A program made the position numbers and the translations under genes. Below, piece by piece: positions 17,078 to 28,100 of a stretch of 54,729 nucleotides of DNA. The first letter of the stretch is position 1; every line of letters starts with the position of its first letter. The notes below the pieces were generated by a model, which was given only the letters and a program-made list of their open reading frames with translations, was not told the origin of the DNA and searched no databases. Origin of the DNA: Rhodanobacter fulvus Jip2. GTDB lineage: Bacteria > Pseudomonadota > Gammaproteobacteria > Xanthomonadales > Rhodanobacteraceae. The DNA lies in assembly GCF_000264315.1 (NCBI RefSeq), contig NZ_AJXU01000035.1:1-54729 (forward strand), read 5' to 3'.

Positions 17078-18487
17078 ATGACTGCTCAGAAAGTGCTCGA
17101 CCTGATCCAGGAACACGATGTCGAATTCGTCGACCTCCGTTTTGCCGACATGCTCGGCGTGCATCACCACGTCACGTTCCCGGCGCATCAGATCGATGAG
17201 TCCACCTTCGAAGACGGCAAGATGTTCGACGGCTCCTCGATCACGGGCTGGAAGGGCATCAACGAGTCGGACATGATCCTCATGCCCGACCCGGACACCG
17301 CACACCTGGACCCGTTCAGCGCGCATGTGCAGCTGATCGTGCATTGCGACGTGCTGGAGCCCAGCACCATGCAGGCCTACGGCCGCGACCCGCGCTCGAT
17401 CGCCAAGCGCGGCGAGGCGTTCCTGAAATCCACCGGCATCGCCGACACCGCGTTCTTCGGGCCGGAGCCGGAATTCTTCATCTTCGACTCGGTGCGTTTC
17501 CAGAACGACCCGGGCCGCGTGTTCTACGAAATCGGCTCCGAGGAAGCGGCCTGGTCCTCGCGCTACAAGTACGACGGCAACAACACCGGCCACCGTCCGG
17601 GCGTGAAGGGCGGCTATTTCCCGGTCAGCCCGGTCGATTCGCTGGGCGACCTGCGCGCCGACATGTGCAAGGTGCTGGAGTCGCTGGGCCAGGTGGTCGA
17701 AGTGCATCACCACGAAGTGGCGAACGCGGGCCAGTGCGAGATCGGCGTCAAGTTCAACACGCTGGTGAAGAAGGCCGACGAGCTGATCACGATGAAGTAC
17801 GTGGTCAAGAACGTGGCGCACCAGAACGGCAAGACCGTCACCTTCATGCCCAAGCCGCTGGTCGGCGACAACGGCAGCGGCATGCACGTGCATCAGTCGC
17901 TGTCGAAGAACGGCGAAAACCTGTTCGCCGGCGACCTGTACGGCGGCCTGTCGCAGACGGCGCTGTGGTACATCGGCGGCATCTTCAAGCACGCCAAGGC
18001 GATCAACGCCTTCTCCAATTCCACCACCAACAGCTACAAGCGCCTGGTGCCGGGTTTCGAGGCGCCGGTGATGCTGGCCTATTCGGCCCGCAACCGTTCG
18101 GCCAGCTGCCGCATCCCGTACGTGGCCAGCCCCAAGGGCCGCCGCATCGAGGTGCGTTTCCCCGATCCGATGCAGTCGGGCTACCTGGTGTTCACCGCGC
18201 TGATGATGGCCGGCCTGGACGGCATCATCAACAAGATCGACCCGGGCGCACCGGCCGACAAGGATCTGTACGACCTGCCGCCGGAAGAAGAGAAGAACAT
18301 CCCGCAGGTCTGCTCCAGCCTCGACGCCGCGCTGGAAGCGCTGGACAAGGATCGTGACTTCCTGAAGGCCGGTGGCGTGTTTACCGACGACTTCATCGAT
18401 GCCTACATCGAAGTGAAGATGAAGGAAGTCACCAAGTACCGCGCCAGCACCCACCCGCTGGAGTTCCAGATGTATTACTCGCTGTAA
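17078..18487 (+). CDS. glnA: Type I glutamine synthetase
   Basis: A 469-residue dodecameric GSI-beta enzyme that makes glutamine from glutamate, ammonia and ATP. It begins [20 protein letters not shown]. Visible family motifs are [18 protein letters not shown], the metal-site [21 protein letters not shown] and the NRSASCRIP segment. The adenylylation tyrosine is Tyr398 in [10 protein letters not shown], so activity is probably controlled by GlnE. Transcription is from a sigma54/NtrC promoter and ends at the terminator 18502-18536. The length is standard. Confidence 0.97.
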   Translation: MTAQKVLDLIQEHDVEFVDLRFADMLGVHHHVTFPAHQIDESTFEDGKMFDGSSITGWKGINESDMILMPDPDTAHLDPFSAHVQLIVHCDVLEPSTMQAYGRDPRSIAKRGEAFLKSTGIADTAFFGPEPEFFIFDSVRFQNDPGRVFYEIGSEEAAWSSRYKYDGNNTGHRPGVKGGYFPVSPVDSLGDLRADMCKVLESLGQVVEVHHHEVANAGQCEIGVKFNTLVKKADELITMKYVVKNVAHQNGKTVTFMPKPLVGDNGSGMHVHQSLSKNGENLFAGDLYGGLSQTALWYIGGIFKHAKAINAFSNSTTNSYKRLVPGFEAPVMLAYSARNRSASCRIPYVASPKGRRIEVRFPDPMQSGYLVFTALMMAGLDGIINKIDPGAPADKDLYDLPPEEEKNIPQVCSSLDAALEALDKDRDFLKAGGVFTDDFIDAYIEVKMKEVTKYRASTHPLEFQMYYSL

Positions 18488-18501
18488 CCGCGCTTACATC
18501 C

Positions 18502-18536
18502 AAAGACAACGGGCGCTGCGGCGCCCGTTGTCTTTT
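18502..18536 (+). terminator. Strong terminator after glnA
   Basis: A perfect 15-bp stem (18502-18516 / 18521-18535, AAAGACAACGGGCGC and its complement) with a 4-base loop and a TTTT tail, 14 bp after the glnA stop. Confidence 0.93.
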
Positions 18537-18641
18537 CTGTCGTTTCGTTTTGGGGTCGGACAGGCATGCGTCGGCCGCTGTGCCTCACGGCATTCGACAG
18601 GCGCTTTCCAGTGAAGGTCAGAGCGTCGAAGCCATCGATCA

Positions 18642-18719
18642 ATGGGGCGCGCCACCCTCGACGAACTCAAGCAATCCCTGCTCGCCCGCGCGGCCGGCGA
18701 CGGCCTCCGGTCGGGCTGA
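18642..18719 (+). pseudogene. Possible hsdS C-terminal remnant
   Basis: A 25-codon frame encodes MGRATLDELKQSLLARAAGD.... TLDELKQSLLARAF is the typical last helix of type I restriction specificity subunits (HsdS). No other part of hsdS, hsdM or hsdR is in the window. The scrap sits 78 bp upstream of a BRO-N/DinD-like gene, a class sometimes found inside type I restriction operons. The reading is based on one short motif. Confidence 0.4.
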
Positions 18720-18797
18720 TACCTCGCAGCCGTTGCGACGATGAGCGGCTACAGTGGCGTTATCCCGATCGTCATGAGCCCGGCCAAGGAGCCGCCG

Positions 18798-19643
18798 ATG
18801 CAACAGCTGCCCACCCAGTTCGAAGACCACGCAATCCGTCGTGTCTACGACGAAACCAGCGAAACCTGGTGGTTTTCGGTCGTGGACATCGTGCAGGTGC
18901 TGACCCAGCAGCCGGATTACCAGTCAGCGCGCAAGTACTGGAACAAGTTGAAGGAGCGGCTGGGCAAAGAAGGCAGTCAACTGGTGACAAATTGTCACCA
19001 GTTGAAACTGACAGCCGGTGACGGCAAACAACGCGTCACTGACGTGGCCACCGCCGAAACCCTGCTGCGCCTGGTGCAATCCGTGCCCAGCCCCAAAGCC
19101 GAGCCGATCAAGTTGTGGCTGGCCAAGGTCGGTTACGAGCGCATGCAGGAGCTGGCCGACCCGGCCCTGGCGCTGGATCGCGCCCGCGCAACGTGGCAGA
19201 AGCATGGTCGCAGCGAGAAATGGATCAACCAGCGCATGATGGGACAGGAAACCCGCGCCAAACTGACCGACTACTGGGCCAGCCATGAGATCAAAGCCGG
19301 CCAGGAGTTTGCCATTCTCACCAACTTGATCCACGAGGAGTGGACCGGTCTTGGCGTGAAGGATCACAAGCAGCTCAAGGGGCTGAAGACACAGAACCTG
19401 CGCGACCACATGAGCGAGGCCGAGCTGATCTTTACCGCGCTGGCTGAACTGTCCACCCGGCAGATCGCCGAGACGACGCAAGCCACCGGCCTGCCGGCAA
19501 ACAAGGTCGCGGCGAAAAGCGGCGGCACCATCGCGAAGCGCGCCCGGTTGGAGCTGGAAAGCCAAACCGGCAAGAAAGTGGTGTCTGGAGAAAATTACCT
19601 GCCACCACCACGCCAGAGGCGTTTGAAGAAGCCGGACGAGTAG
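18798..19643 (+). CDS. BRO-N / DinD-like protein
   Basis: A 281-residue protein. The start at 18798 (MQQLPTQFEDHAIRRVYDET) has AAGGAG 6-7 bases upstream. Residues 1-110 are a BRO-N domain (ETWWFSVVDIVQVLTQQPDYQSARKYWNKLKERL, split here into ETWWFSVVDIV and SARKYWNKLK). The rest resembles DNA-damage-inducible protein D, with GLKTQNLRDHMSEAELIFTA and a basic tail (RQRRLKKPDE). The molecular role of such proteins is poorly known; DNA binding is likely. An hsdS scrap just upstream suggests it once belonged to a type I restriction operon. It could also be phage-derived, but no other phage gene is near. Confidence 0.75.
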   Translation: MQQLPTQFEDHAIRRVYDETSETWWFSVVDIVQVLTQQPDYQSARKYWNKLKERLGKEGSQLVTNCHQLKLTAGDGKQRVTDVATAETLLRLVQSVPSPKAEPIKLWLAKVGYERMQELADPALALDRARATWQKHGRSEKWINQRMMGQETRAKLTDYWASHEIKAGQEFAILTNLIHEEWTGLGVKDHKQLKGLKTQNLRDHMSEAELIFTALAELSTRQIAETTQATGLPANKVAAKSGGTIAKRARLELESQTGKKVVSGENYLPPPRQRRLKKPDE

Positions 19644-19922
19644 CGTTGCTTTGTCAGGGCTGCTTTCCTGAACTCGTCGAAGACATGTTTGGGGGCCTGG
19701 GTGACGTTGCATGCTGTGCTGCCATGGTGGTCGGCGCAGGGCGCACGTTTGCGTTCGCCGTGCCGGTGTTGCCGCTCGGTGCTTTCTACTGGCGTGCGTC
19801 GCTCCGGATGGCTGCGTGTAACACTTTCGCCCGCGTTTCATGCGGTCGGCGTAATCTTGGCGATTGCCGTTGGCCGCATTGCGCGGCGCGGCGATCTTCC
19901 ACGTCCCCGCAGGAACAACGTC

Positions 19923-20810
<888 letters not shown>

Positions 20811-21122
20811 TCAGCGGCGTCGGCGCGAGCGCCGCCAGCGCAGCCAGCGGCGCTCCACCCACAGCAGGGTGCGCAACATCGGGCGGCGCAGAAAGGGCAG
20901 GTCCTCGGCCAGCAGCAACAGTCCCAGCGGCAGCATCCACAGGCCCAGCACCGGCAAAACGCTGAATATGCCGCCGGCGATCAACAGCAGGCCCACCGGC
21001 ACGCGGACCCAGCGCGACGAGGGCACGCGCAGCCAGCGTATCGGTCGTGCAATCCACTCGGGCAGCTGGGTTTCCATGCGGTGGAAATGGCGGTTGAGCC
21101 GTGTCTCGTCCTTGTCGATCAT
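20811..21122 (-). CDS. Conserved small membrane protein
   Basis: A 103-residue protein with one or two hydrophobic segments in the middle (VGLLLIAGGIFSVLPVLG, then LWMLPLGLLLLAEDLPFL) flanked by Arg/Trp-rich ends (RRWLRWRRSRRRR). This arrangement recalls a group of small proteobacterial membrane proteins of unknown function with a G-L-L-L-I-x-G-G core. No strong ribosome site is seen; an internal Met at residue 16 is an alternative start. Function unknown. Confidence 0.65.
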   Translation of the reverse strand: MIDKDETRLNRHFHRMETQLPEWIARPIRWLRVPSSRWVRVPVGLLLIAGGIFSVLPVLGLWMLPLGLLLLAEDLPFLRRPMLRTLLWVERRWLRWRRSRRRR

Positions 21123-21239
21123 GCGGCGCGGCCATCGGCGTTCATCATGCCGGCATTGTATGTCGCGACCTGTGCGGCGGCCGCGTGCGGAGGGGATGGC
21201 GGGCGTCGCGGTTCATCCGGCAGAGTCTTGCGAGCGCCG

Positions 21240-21527
21240 CTATTCCTCCTCATCGACCCCGTTGCCGCGTGCCTGGTAGGAAGGGTCCGCCGCATCGCGC
21301 ACATGACGTGTCGCCTCGCGCAGCCGTGGCTCCAGTCGCGTGACATCCAGCACCACCTTGCCCGAGTGCACGCCGCGCACCGCCGACAGCGGCAGCTCGA
21401 AGTCGCCGGCATTCTCGATGTAGATCACCAGCTCCGGTGGCTCCGGCCGGATTTCCCGCACCGAGCCGATACCTTCGCCCCCGTCCGAGACGAAAACCAT
21501 GTCGCCCAACTGGATGGATTCGTGCAT
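21240..21527 (-). CDS. Conserved hypothetical protein, PRC-barrel-like
   Basis: A 95-residue soluble protein starting MHESIQLGDMVFVSDGGEG, with GAGGG about 8 bases upstream. A beta-rich N-terminal part (GDMVFVSDGGEGIGSVREI, LVIYIENAGDFELPLSAVRG) resembles small PRC-barrel or DUF2171-type domains. The C-terminus is charged and acidic (GNGVDEEE). It lies divergent from ntrB. Function unknown. Confidence 0.65.
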   Translation of the reverse strand: MHESIQLGDMVFVSDGGEGIGSVREIRPEPPELVIYIENAGDFELPLSAVRGVHSGKVVLDVTRLEPRLREATRHVRDAADPSYQARGNGVDEEE

Positions 21528-21688
21528 GTCGGAGGCCCTCTTTCGTGGCGTCGATTCACGCTCGCCGCGTGTCCAGCCACAGTGCCCGCTGCAGGGTGAA
21601 TGCCCGGTATAAGCGGCGCCAAACCGATGTTCCACGTCGGAATTTTCCCTACGGTGCGGTAAGCCGGAACGCCGTATGCCCTAGGCTA

Positions 21689-21724
21689 TTGCACCAAATG
21701 TAAACAACACCCACAATGGTGCAA
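21689..21724. promoter_or_regulatory. Inverted repeat TTGCACCA/TGGTGCAA touching the ntrB start
   Basis: Perfect 8-bp arms (21689-21696 and 21717-21724) with a 20-bp spacer. The last base of the right arm is the A of the ntrB ATG. The arms are perfect NtrC half-sites (TGCACC/GGTGCA), but the spacing is much wider than the usual 5 bp. It could be an autoregulatory NtrC operator or an mRNA hairpin closing the start codon. No Shine-Dalgarno sequence is visible. Confidence 0.5.
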
Positions 21725-22725
21725 TGAGCGACCGCGACTGGCAGGCGTATGCGGAGCAGATGGCGACGGGGCTGGCCCTGGTCGACGCCGATCTGCGCCT
21801 GCAATGGCTCAACCCGGCGCTGGCGGAATGGCTGGAGTGGGGGCCGCGCAGTGCGCTTGGCCAGCCACTGGCCGGCTTGCTGGGCGACGCCTCGCGGCAG
21901 GCGCAGCGGAGTCTGGCGCAGCAGCGGCCGGTGCAATTGCGCGGGGTGATGCTGACCGCCGTGAGCGGGAGGCAGACCCGGGTCGACATCACCCTGCAGC
22001 CGCTCGATGGTGGTTTGTTGCTGGAGGCGCACGCGCTGGCTGAATCACCGTCCGGCCAGTCGCCGCTGTCGGCCACGCTGCGGGGCTTCGCACACGAAAT
22101 GAAGAACCCGCTGGCCGGCCTGCGCGGTGCGGCACAACTGCTGCAGCGACGCGTCGCCAGCGAGGACCTGCAGGCGCTGGCCGGCCTGATCATCGATGAA
22201 GCCGATCGCCTCGGCGCGCTGGCCAGCCGCCTGCTGCACAACGACGGCGCGCCGACGCTGGCGCCGGTGAACATCCACCAGCCGCTGCAGCGCGTCGCCG
22301 ACCTGCTGCAGGCCGAGCCGCAGCCGCCGCGGTTGCGACTCGATTACGACCCCAGCCTGCCCGACCTGCACGGCGACGCCGACCGCCTGCAGCAGGCGTT
22401 GTTGAACCTGGCCCGCAACGCGCTGGAAGCCGGCGCCGGCACGCTCACCCTGCGCACCCGCGCCGAATACGGCCTGCGCCTGGGCGAGGGCGTGGCGCGG
22501 ATGGCGCTGCGCGTGGACGTGGCCGACGACGGCCCCGGCGTCCCCGCCGCCTTGCGCGACACCTTGTTCGAACCACTGGTGTCCGGCCGCGTCGACGGCA
22601 CCGGTCTGGGCCTGGCGCTGTCGCGCGAAATCGCCCACGAGCACGGCGGCGAACTGCGCTACACCAGCCGCGCCGGCGACACCGTGTTCTCGCTGTACCT
22701 GCCGTTGGAGTCTGGCCATGACTGA
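21724..22725 (+). CDS. ntrB: Nitrogen regulation sensor kinase NtrB
   Basis: A 333-residue cytosolic histidine kinase/phosphatase that sets the phosphorylation state of NtrC, normally under PII control. A PAS domain occupies residues 1-110 (ATGLALVDADLRLQWLNPAL). The H-box FAHEMKNPLAGLRGAAQLL carries His124. The ATPase domain shows LLNLARNALEAG (N box), VADDGPGVP (G1) and GTGLGLALSREIAHEHGGEL (G2). There are no membrane segments, as expected. The start used overlaps an NtrC-like inverted repeat; Met14 with GGAG upstream is an alternative. ntrC follows after 332 bp of repeats. Confidence 0.93.
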   Translation: MSDRDWQAYAEQMATGLALVDADLRLQWLNPALAEWLEWGPRSALGQPLAGLLGDASRQAQRSLAQQRPVQLRGVMLTAVSGRQTRVDITLQPLDGGLLLEAHALAESPSGQSPLSATLRGFAHEMKNPLAGLRGAAQLLQRRVASEDLQALAGLIIDEADRLGALASRLLHNDGAPTLAPVNIHQPLQRVADLLQAEPQPPRLRLDYDPSLPDLHGDADRLQQALLNLARNALEAGAGTLTLRTRAEYGLRLGEGVARMALRVDVADDGPGVPAALRDTLFEPLVSGRVDGTGLGLALSREIAHEHGGELRYTSRAGDTVFSLYLPLESGHD

Positions 22726-22736
22726 CTCCCCGACCT

Positions 22737-23048
22737 GCCGCACACCGCTCCCTCCCCTGCTTTGCAGGGGAGGGCTGGGGAGGGGTTCGCACTTGATCTC
22801 CCTCGCTCAGCCGAGCCACCCCCTCCCAACCTCCCCCTGCGCGCAGGGGGAGGAGCAAAAGCGGAGTGCGCCGGGCCGAAACACTCCGCCTCGCCGCACA
22901 CCGCTCCCTCCCCTGCTTTGCAGGGGAGGGCTGGGGAGGGGTTCGCTCTTGATCTTCTCCGCCCATCGGAGCCACCCCCTCCCAACCTCCCCCTGCGACC
23001 GAAGGAAGTCCCTTTGGGGCGCGCAGGGGGAGGAGCAAAAGACAGCGA
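22737..23048. repeat. Two tandem 156-bp hairpin-rich repeats between ntrB and ntrC
   Basis: Units start at 22737 and 22893 with the same GCCGCACACCGCTCC. Each carries the hairpin CCCCTGCTTTGCAGGGG and a second hairpin CTCCCCCTGCG...GCAGGGGGAG. Unit 2 has an extra 20-odd bases (GACCGAAGGAAGTCCCTTTG) in the second loop. A related element lies at 42071-42187. These are non-coding dispersed repeats that fill the whole gap between the two genes. Confidence 0.85.
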
Positions 23049-23057
23049 GGCACGACC

Positions 23058-24440
<1,383 letters not shown>

Positions 24441-24451
24441 GGGCGGCTTCC

Positions 24452-25135
24452 CCGCAAGCACCGTCCCCTCTCCTGTGTCCTCTCCCCCATGGGGAGAGGA
24501 GATCACGGTAGCTTCGGGCTTCTGCGCTCATCGCCCCGGAACCCGACAACGCCGTAAAAACGTCTTACCTCAGCACCGAAAGAAACCGTAATCCCCTCTC
24601 CCCTGCGGGGAGAGGGCAGGGAGAGGGGGCACACGCCGCGGGGAAGCTCCAAGCGAAGCCGATTGCGCCGCGGGAAAGCTCAACGAAGCTACCCACGGCG
24701 CCGAACAGCTTCGCTTCGCCTTCCCCGCAAGCACCGACCCCTCTCCTGTGTCCTCTCCCCAATGGGGAGAGGAGATTACGGTAGCTTCGGGCTTCTGCGT
24801 TCATCGACCCAGAACCCGACAACGCCGTAAAAACGCCCTACCTCAGCATCGAAAGAAACCGTAATCCCCTCTCCCCTGCGGGGAGAGGGCAGGGAGAGGG
24901 GGCACACGCCGCGGGGAAGCTCCCAACGAAGCCGACTTCACCGCGGGGGAAGCTCAACGAAGCTGTCCGCGCGGCGGGAAAGCTCAAACGAAGCTGCTGC
25001 GCCGCTGAAACCGCCAGCTTCTCCGCAAGCACCGCCCCTCTCCTCGGTCCTCTCCCCAAAGGGGAGAGGAAGCAGAGCGTCGCCACAAACACCGCCCCGC
25101 TCCTCAATCCTCTCCGCCAACGTGAAGAGGAGGCG
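24452..25135. repeat. Tandem ~275-300-bp intergenic repeat array
   Basis: Units starting GCAAGCACCG at 24452, 24727 and 25025, with a degenerate start near 25086. Each begins with CTCTCC...GGAGAG hairpins, and units 1 and 2 share the same order of sub-blocks (TAGCTTCGGGCTTCTGCG; CCCTGCGGGGAGAGGG). The same blocks occur in opposite orientation at 32415-32820. No coding potential; the 663-bp gap between ntrC and the GH94 gene holds nothing else. Confidence 0.8.
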
Positions 25136-28100
25136 GCGCGCCCAGTGTGACCCGCAACCGATGCGTCCCCCCATCATCTACCAGCACCACGGCTTCACGG
25201 GCATTCAGCGTTTGGCCGTCCATTTCCACGGCCTGCACACCGCCGCAGACGCGCCGCGGGTTCTCCACGCTGATCTCGTAACGGCTCACATGCTTCTTGC
25301 CGCGATGCCGATAGCTGAGCGTGAAGCCGGGCCAGTTTTTGGGTATGCACGGCGCGATGCGCAGCCGATCGCCGCGCAGCTGAAAGCCCAGCAACGCCTC
25401 CAGCCCGGCGCGATACAGCCACGCGGCGGAGCCGGTGTACCAGGTCCAGCCGCCGCGGCCGACGTGCGGAGGCTCCGCGTAGACGTCGGCGCAAACGACG
25501 TAGGGTTCGACCTTGCAGCGCTGCACGGCCTCGGCGCTGGCGCTGTGGTGGATCGGGTTGAGCAGGCCGAACAGCGCGCCGGCGCGATCGCCGTCGCCCA
25601 GGCCGGCCCAAGCGAAGATCGACCAGATCGCGCCGTGCGTGTACTGGCCGCCGTTTTCGCGCACGCCCGGTGGATAGCCCTTGATGTAGCCGGGGTTCTG
25701 CGGGCCGCCGTCGAACGGCGGCGTGAACAGTTTCGCCACCTGATCGGCGTGGTCGACCAACAGGCCATCGACCGACTCCATCGCTTGCGTGGCGCGTTCG
25801 CGGTCGATCGTGGCCGGGTCGTCCGCGCCGGCCATTACGCTCCACGATTGCGCGATCGTGTCGATGCGGCATTCGTCGTTCTGCGCCGCACCCAATGGCG
25901 CACCGTCGTCGTAATAGCCGCGCCAGTACCACGCGCCGTCCCACGCCTGTGCCAGCGCCTGGCGCAAGGCGTCGGCATGCTCGCGCCAGCGGCGGGCGCG
26001 TTCCTGGTCGCCGCGGCGTTCGGCGACCGGTGCCAGCGCCGCGATGGTGGCCAGCAGGAACCAGCCCTGCCAGCTGCTTTCGCCATGCCCGTCGGCGCCC
26101 ACCGCATTCATGCCGTCGTTCCAGTCGCCGGTGCCGATCAGCGGCAGGCCATGCGCGCCGATGGCGAGGCTGCTGTCGATCGCGCGCGCCGCGTGTTCGT
26201 ACACGGTCGCCGCCTCGTCGCTGCGCCCGGGCAGGAAGAACGCATCGTTCGCACCGTCCTCGATTGCCGGACCGGTGAGCCATGGCAGCGTTTCTTCGAG
26301 CAAGCCCTCGTCACCGCTGACGCGCACGTAGTGCATGGCCACGTAGACCAGCCAGAGGCGATCGTCGCTGATGCGGGTGCGGATGCCCTGGCCCTTCGGT
26401 GGCAGCCACCAGTGCTGCACGTCGCCCTCGGCGAACTGGCGGCCCGCGGCGCGCAGCAACTGCTCGCGCGCCACATCGGGGCGGCTCACGCACAACGCCA
26501 TCACGTCCTGCAATTGATCGCGGAAACCGTATGCGCCGCTGGCCTGGTAATAGGCCGTGCGCGCCCACACGCGGCAGGCCAGCACCTGATACAGCAGCCA
26601 GTCGTTGAGCAGGATGTCGAGGGCACGATCGGGCGTGCGCACCTGCACCGCGTCGAGCACGTCGCCCCATTGCGCGGCCACGGCGGCCAGCACGTCGTCG
26701 ATGTCGATACCGCGGTAGCGCTCGATCAGCGTTTGCGCCTCGGCTTCGGCGCTGGCGTCGCCCAGCAGGAACAGCAGGTCTATCCGGGTGTGCGGCGGCA
26801 ACTCGATGCGTGTCTGCAGCGCGCCGCAGGGGTCCAGCCCCGCACCCACGCGACCGGACAGCGGCGCGCCGTCGTGCAGCGCGGCGGGGTGTTCGACCGT
26901 ACCCAGTTCGCCCAGGAATTCGCGCCGGTCGCCGCTGATCGATTGCTGCTGCCCGGCCATGTCGAAAAACGCCACCCGTTCGCCGAAGTCCGGCCGCCAC
27001 GGGTTGCGCGCCAGCATGGCGCCGGTGGCCTCATCACGCGCGGTGATCACGAATGGTGCAGGCGTGGTGCCGTTGGCGCCCAGCGCCCACTGCACGTAAC
27101 CGGTCACCGCCAATTGCCGCGTGCGCGCCGAGCGGTTGCACAGGCGCAGCCGCGACAGCTTGACCGGATCGGCCGGCGGCACGCATTGCACGAGCTCGGC
27201 TTCGATGCCGTGGACGTCGCTGCGGAAGCGGCTCCAGCCCTTGCCGTGAGTGGCGATGTAGTGGGCGCCGGGCACGCGGATCGGCAATGCCGTGGCGCTC
27301 CACAGGTCGCCGGTGGCCTGGTCGCGCAGGTAGATCACGTCGTGCGGCATGTCGCTGACCGGATCGTTCGGCCACGGCGTCAACGGGTTCTGCTGGCTGT
27401 TCAGCGACCACGCGTAGCCGCCACCCTCGGCCGACACCAGAAAGCCGAACGCGGGGTTGGCGATCACGTTCACCCACGGCGCCGGGGTGGTGCGGCCGTC
27501 ATCCAGATCGATGCGATAGGCGCGGCCGTCGTCGACGAAGGCGCCGCTGCCGTTGGCGAATTCCGATCGTTCGGCGCTGTCGGCGGACGGTGGTGCGGCC
27601 GGGGTGCTGGCACGGATCGGCGGTGGCGCGACGGCGGCGGCCGGTGCGTCGGGCACGTGCGGTGTCGGTTCGGCGGCGTCCAGCACCAGTCGTGCGACGG
27701 TCAGCAAGCCCTGGCGAAGTTCCGCGACGAGGGTGTCGTCATGCAACACGAACAGCTGCGTCTTCGGCCCGCCGTCGTCGGTCGCCAACCGCGCCTGCTG
27801 CGCCTCGACCAGTGGAGTCAACGCTTGTTGCAACGCGCTGTCGCCGGAGGCGGTATCGAGCAGCACCACGTCCACCGCCAGTCGCTGGCTGCGCCAGAAG
27901 GCCTGCGCCTGCAACAGCTCGCGCACGCGCGCCAGCGTGTCGGTGCCGCGCACGTACAGCAGGGCGATCGGCCGGTCGCCGGAAATGCCGGCGGCCCACA
28001 ACGTGGGCGGGCCGCCGTGACCAAGGGGCAATTGATCGACGGGCGCGCGTTGTGCGGTGTCGGCCACCAGCAGCGCGCTCAACCAGTGGACGCAGTGGGC

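Noticed and set aside
18798..19643. Prophage marked by the BRO-N protein
   Set aside because: No integrase, capsid, tail or lysis genes nearby; the flanks are housekeeping genes.
24452..25135. Possible CRISPR array
   Set aside because: Repeat units are 275-300 bp with internal hairpins and no short uniform repeat/spacer pattern; no cas genes.
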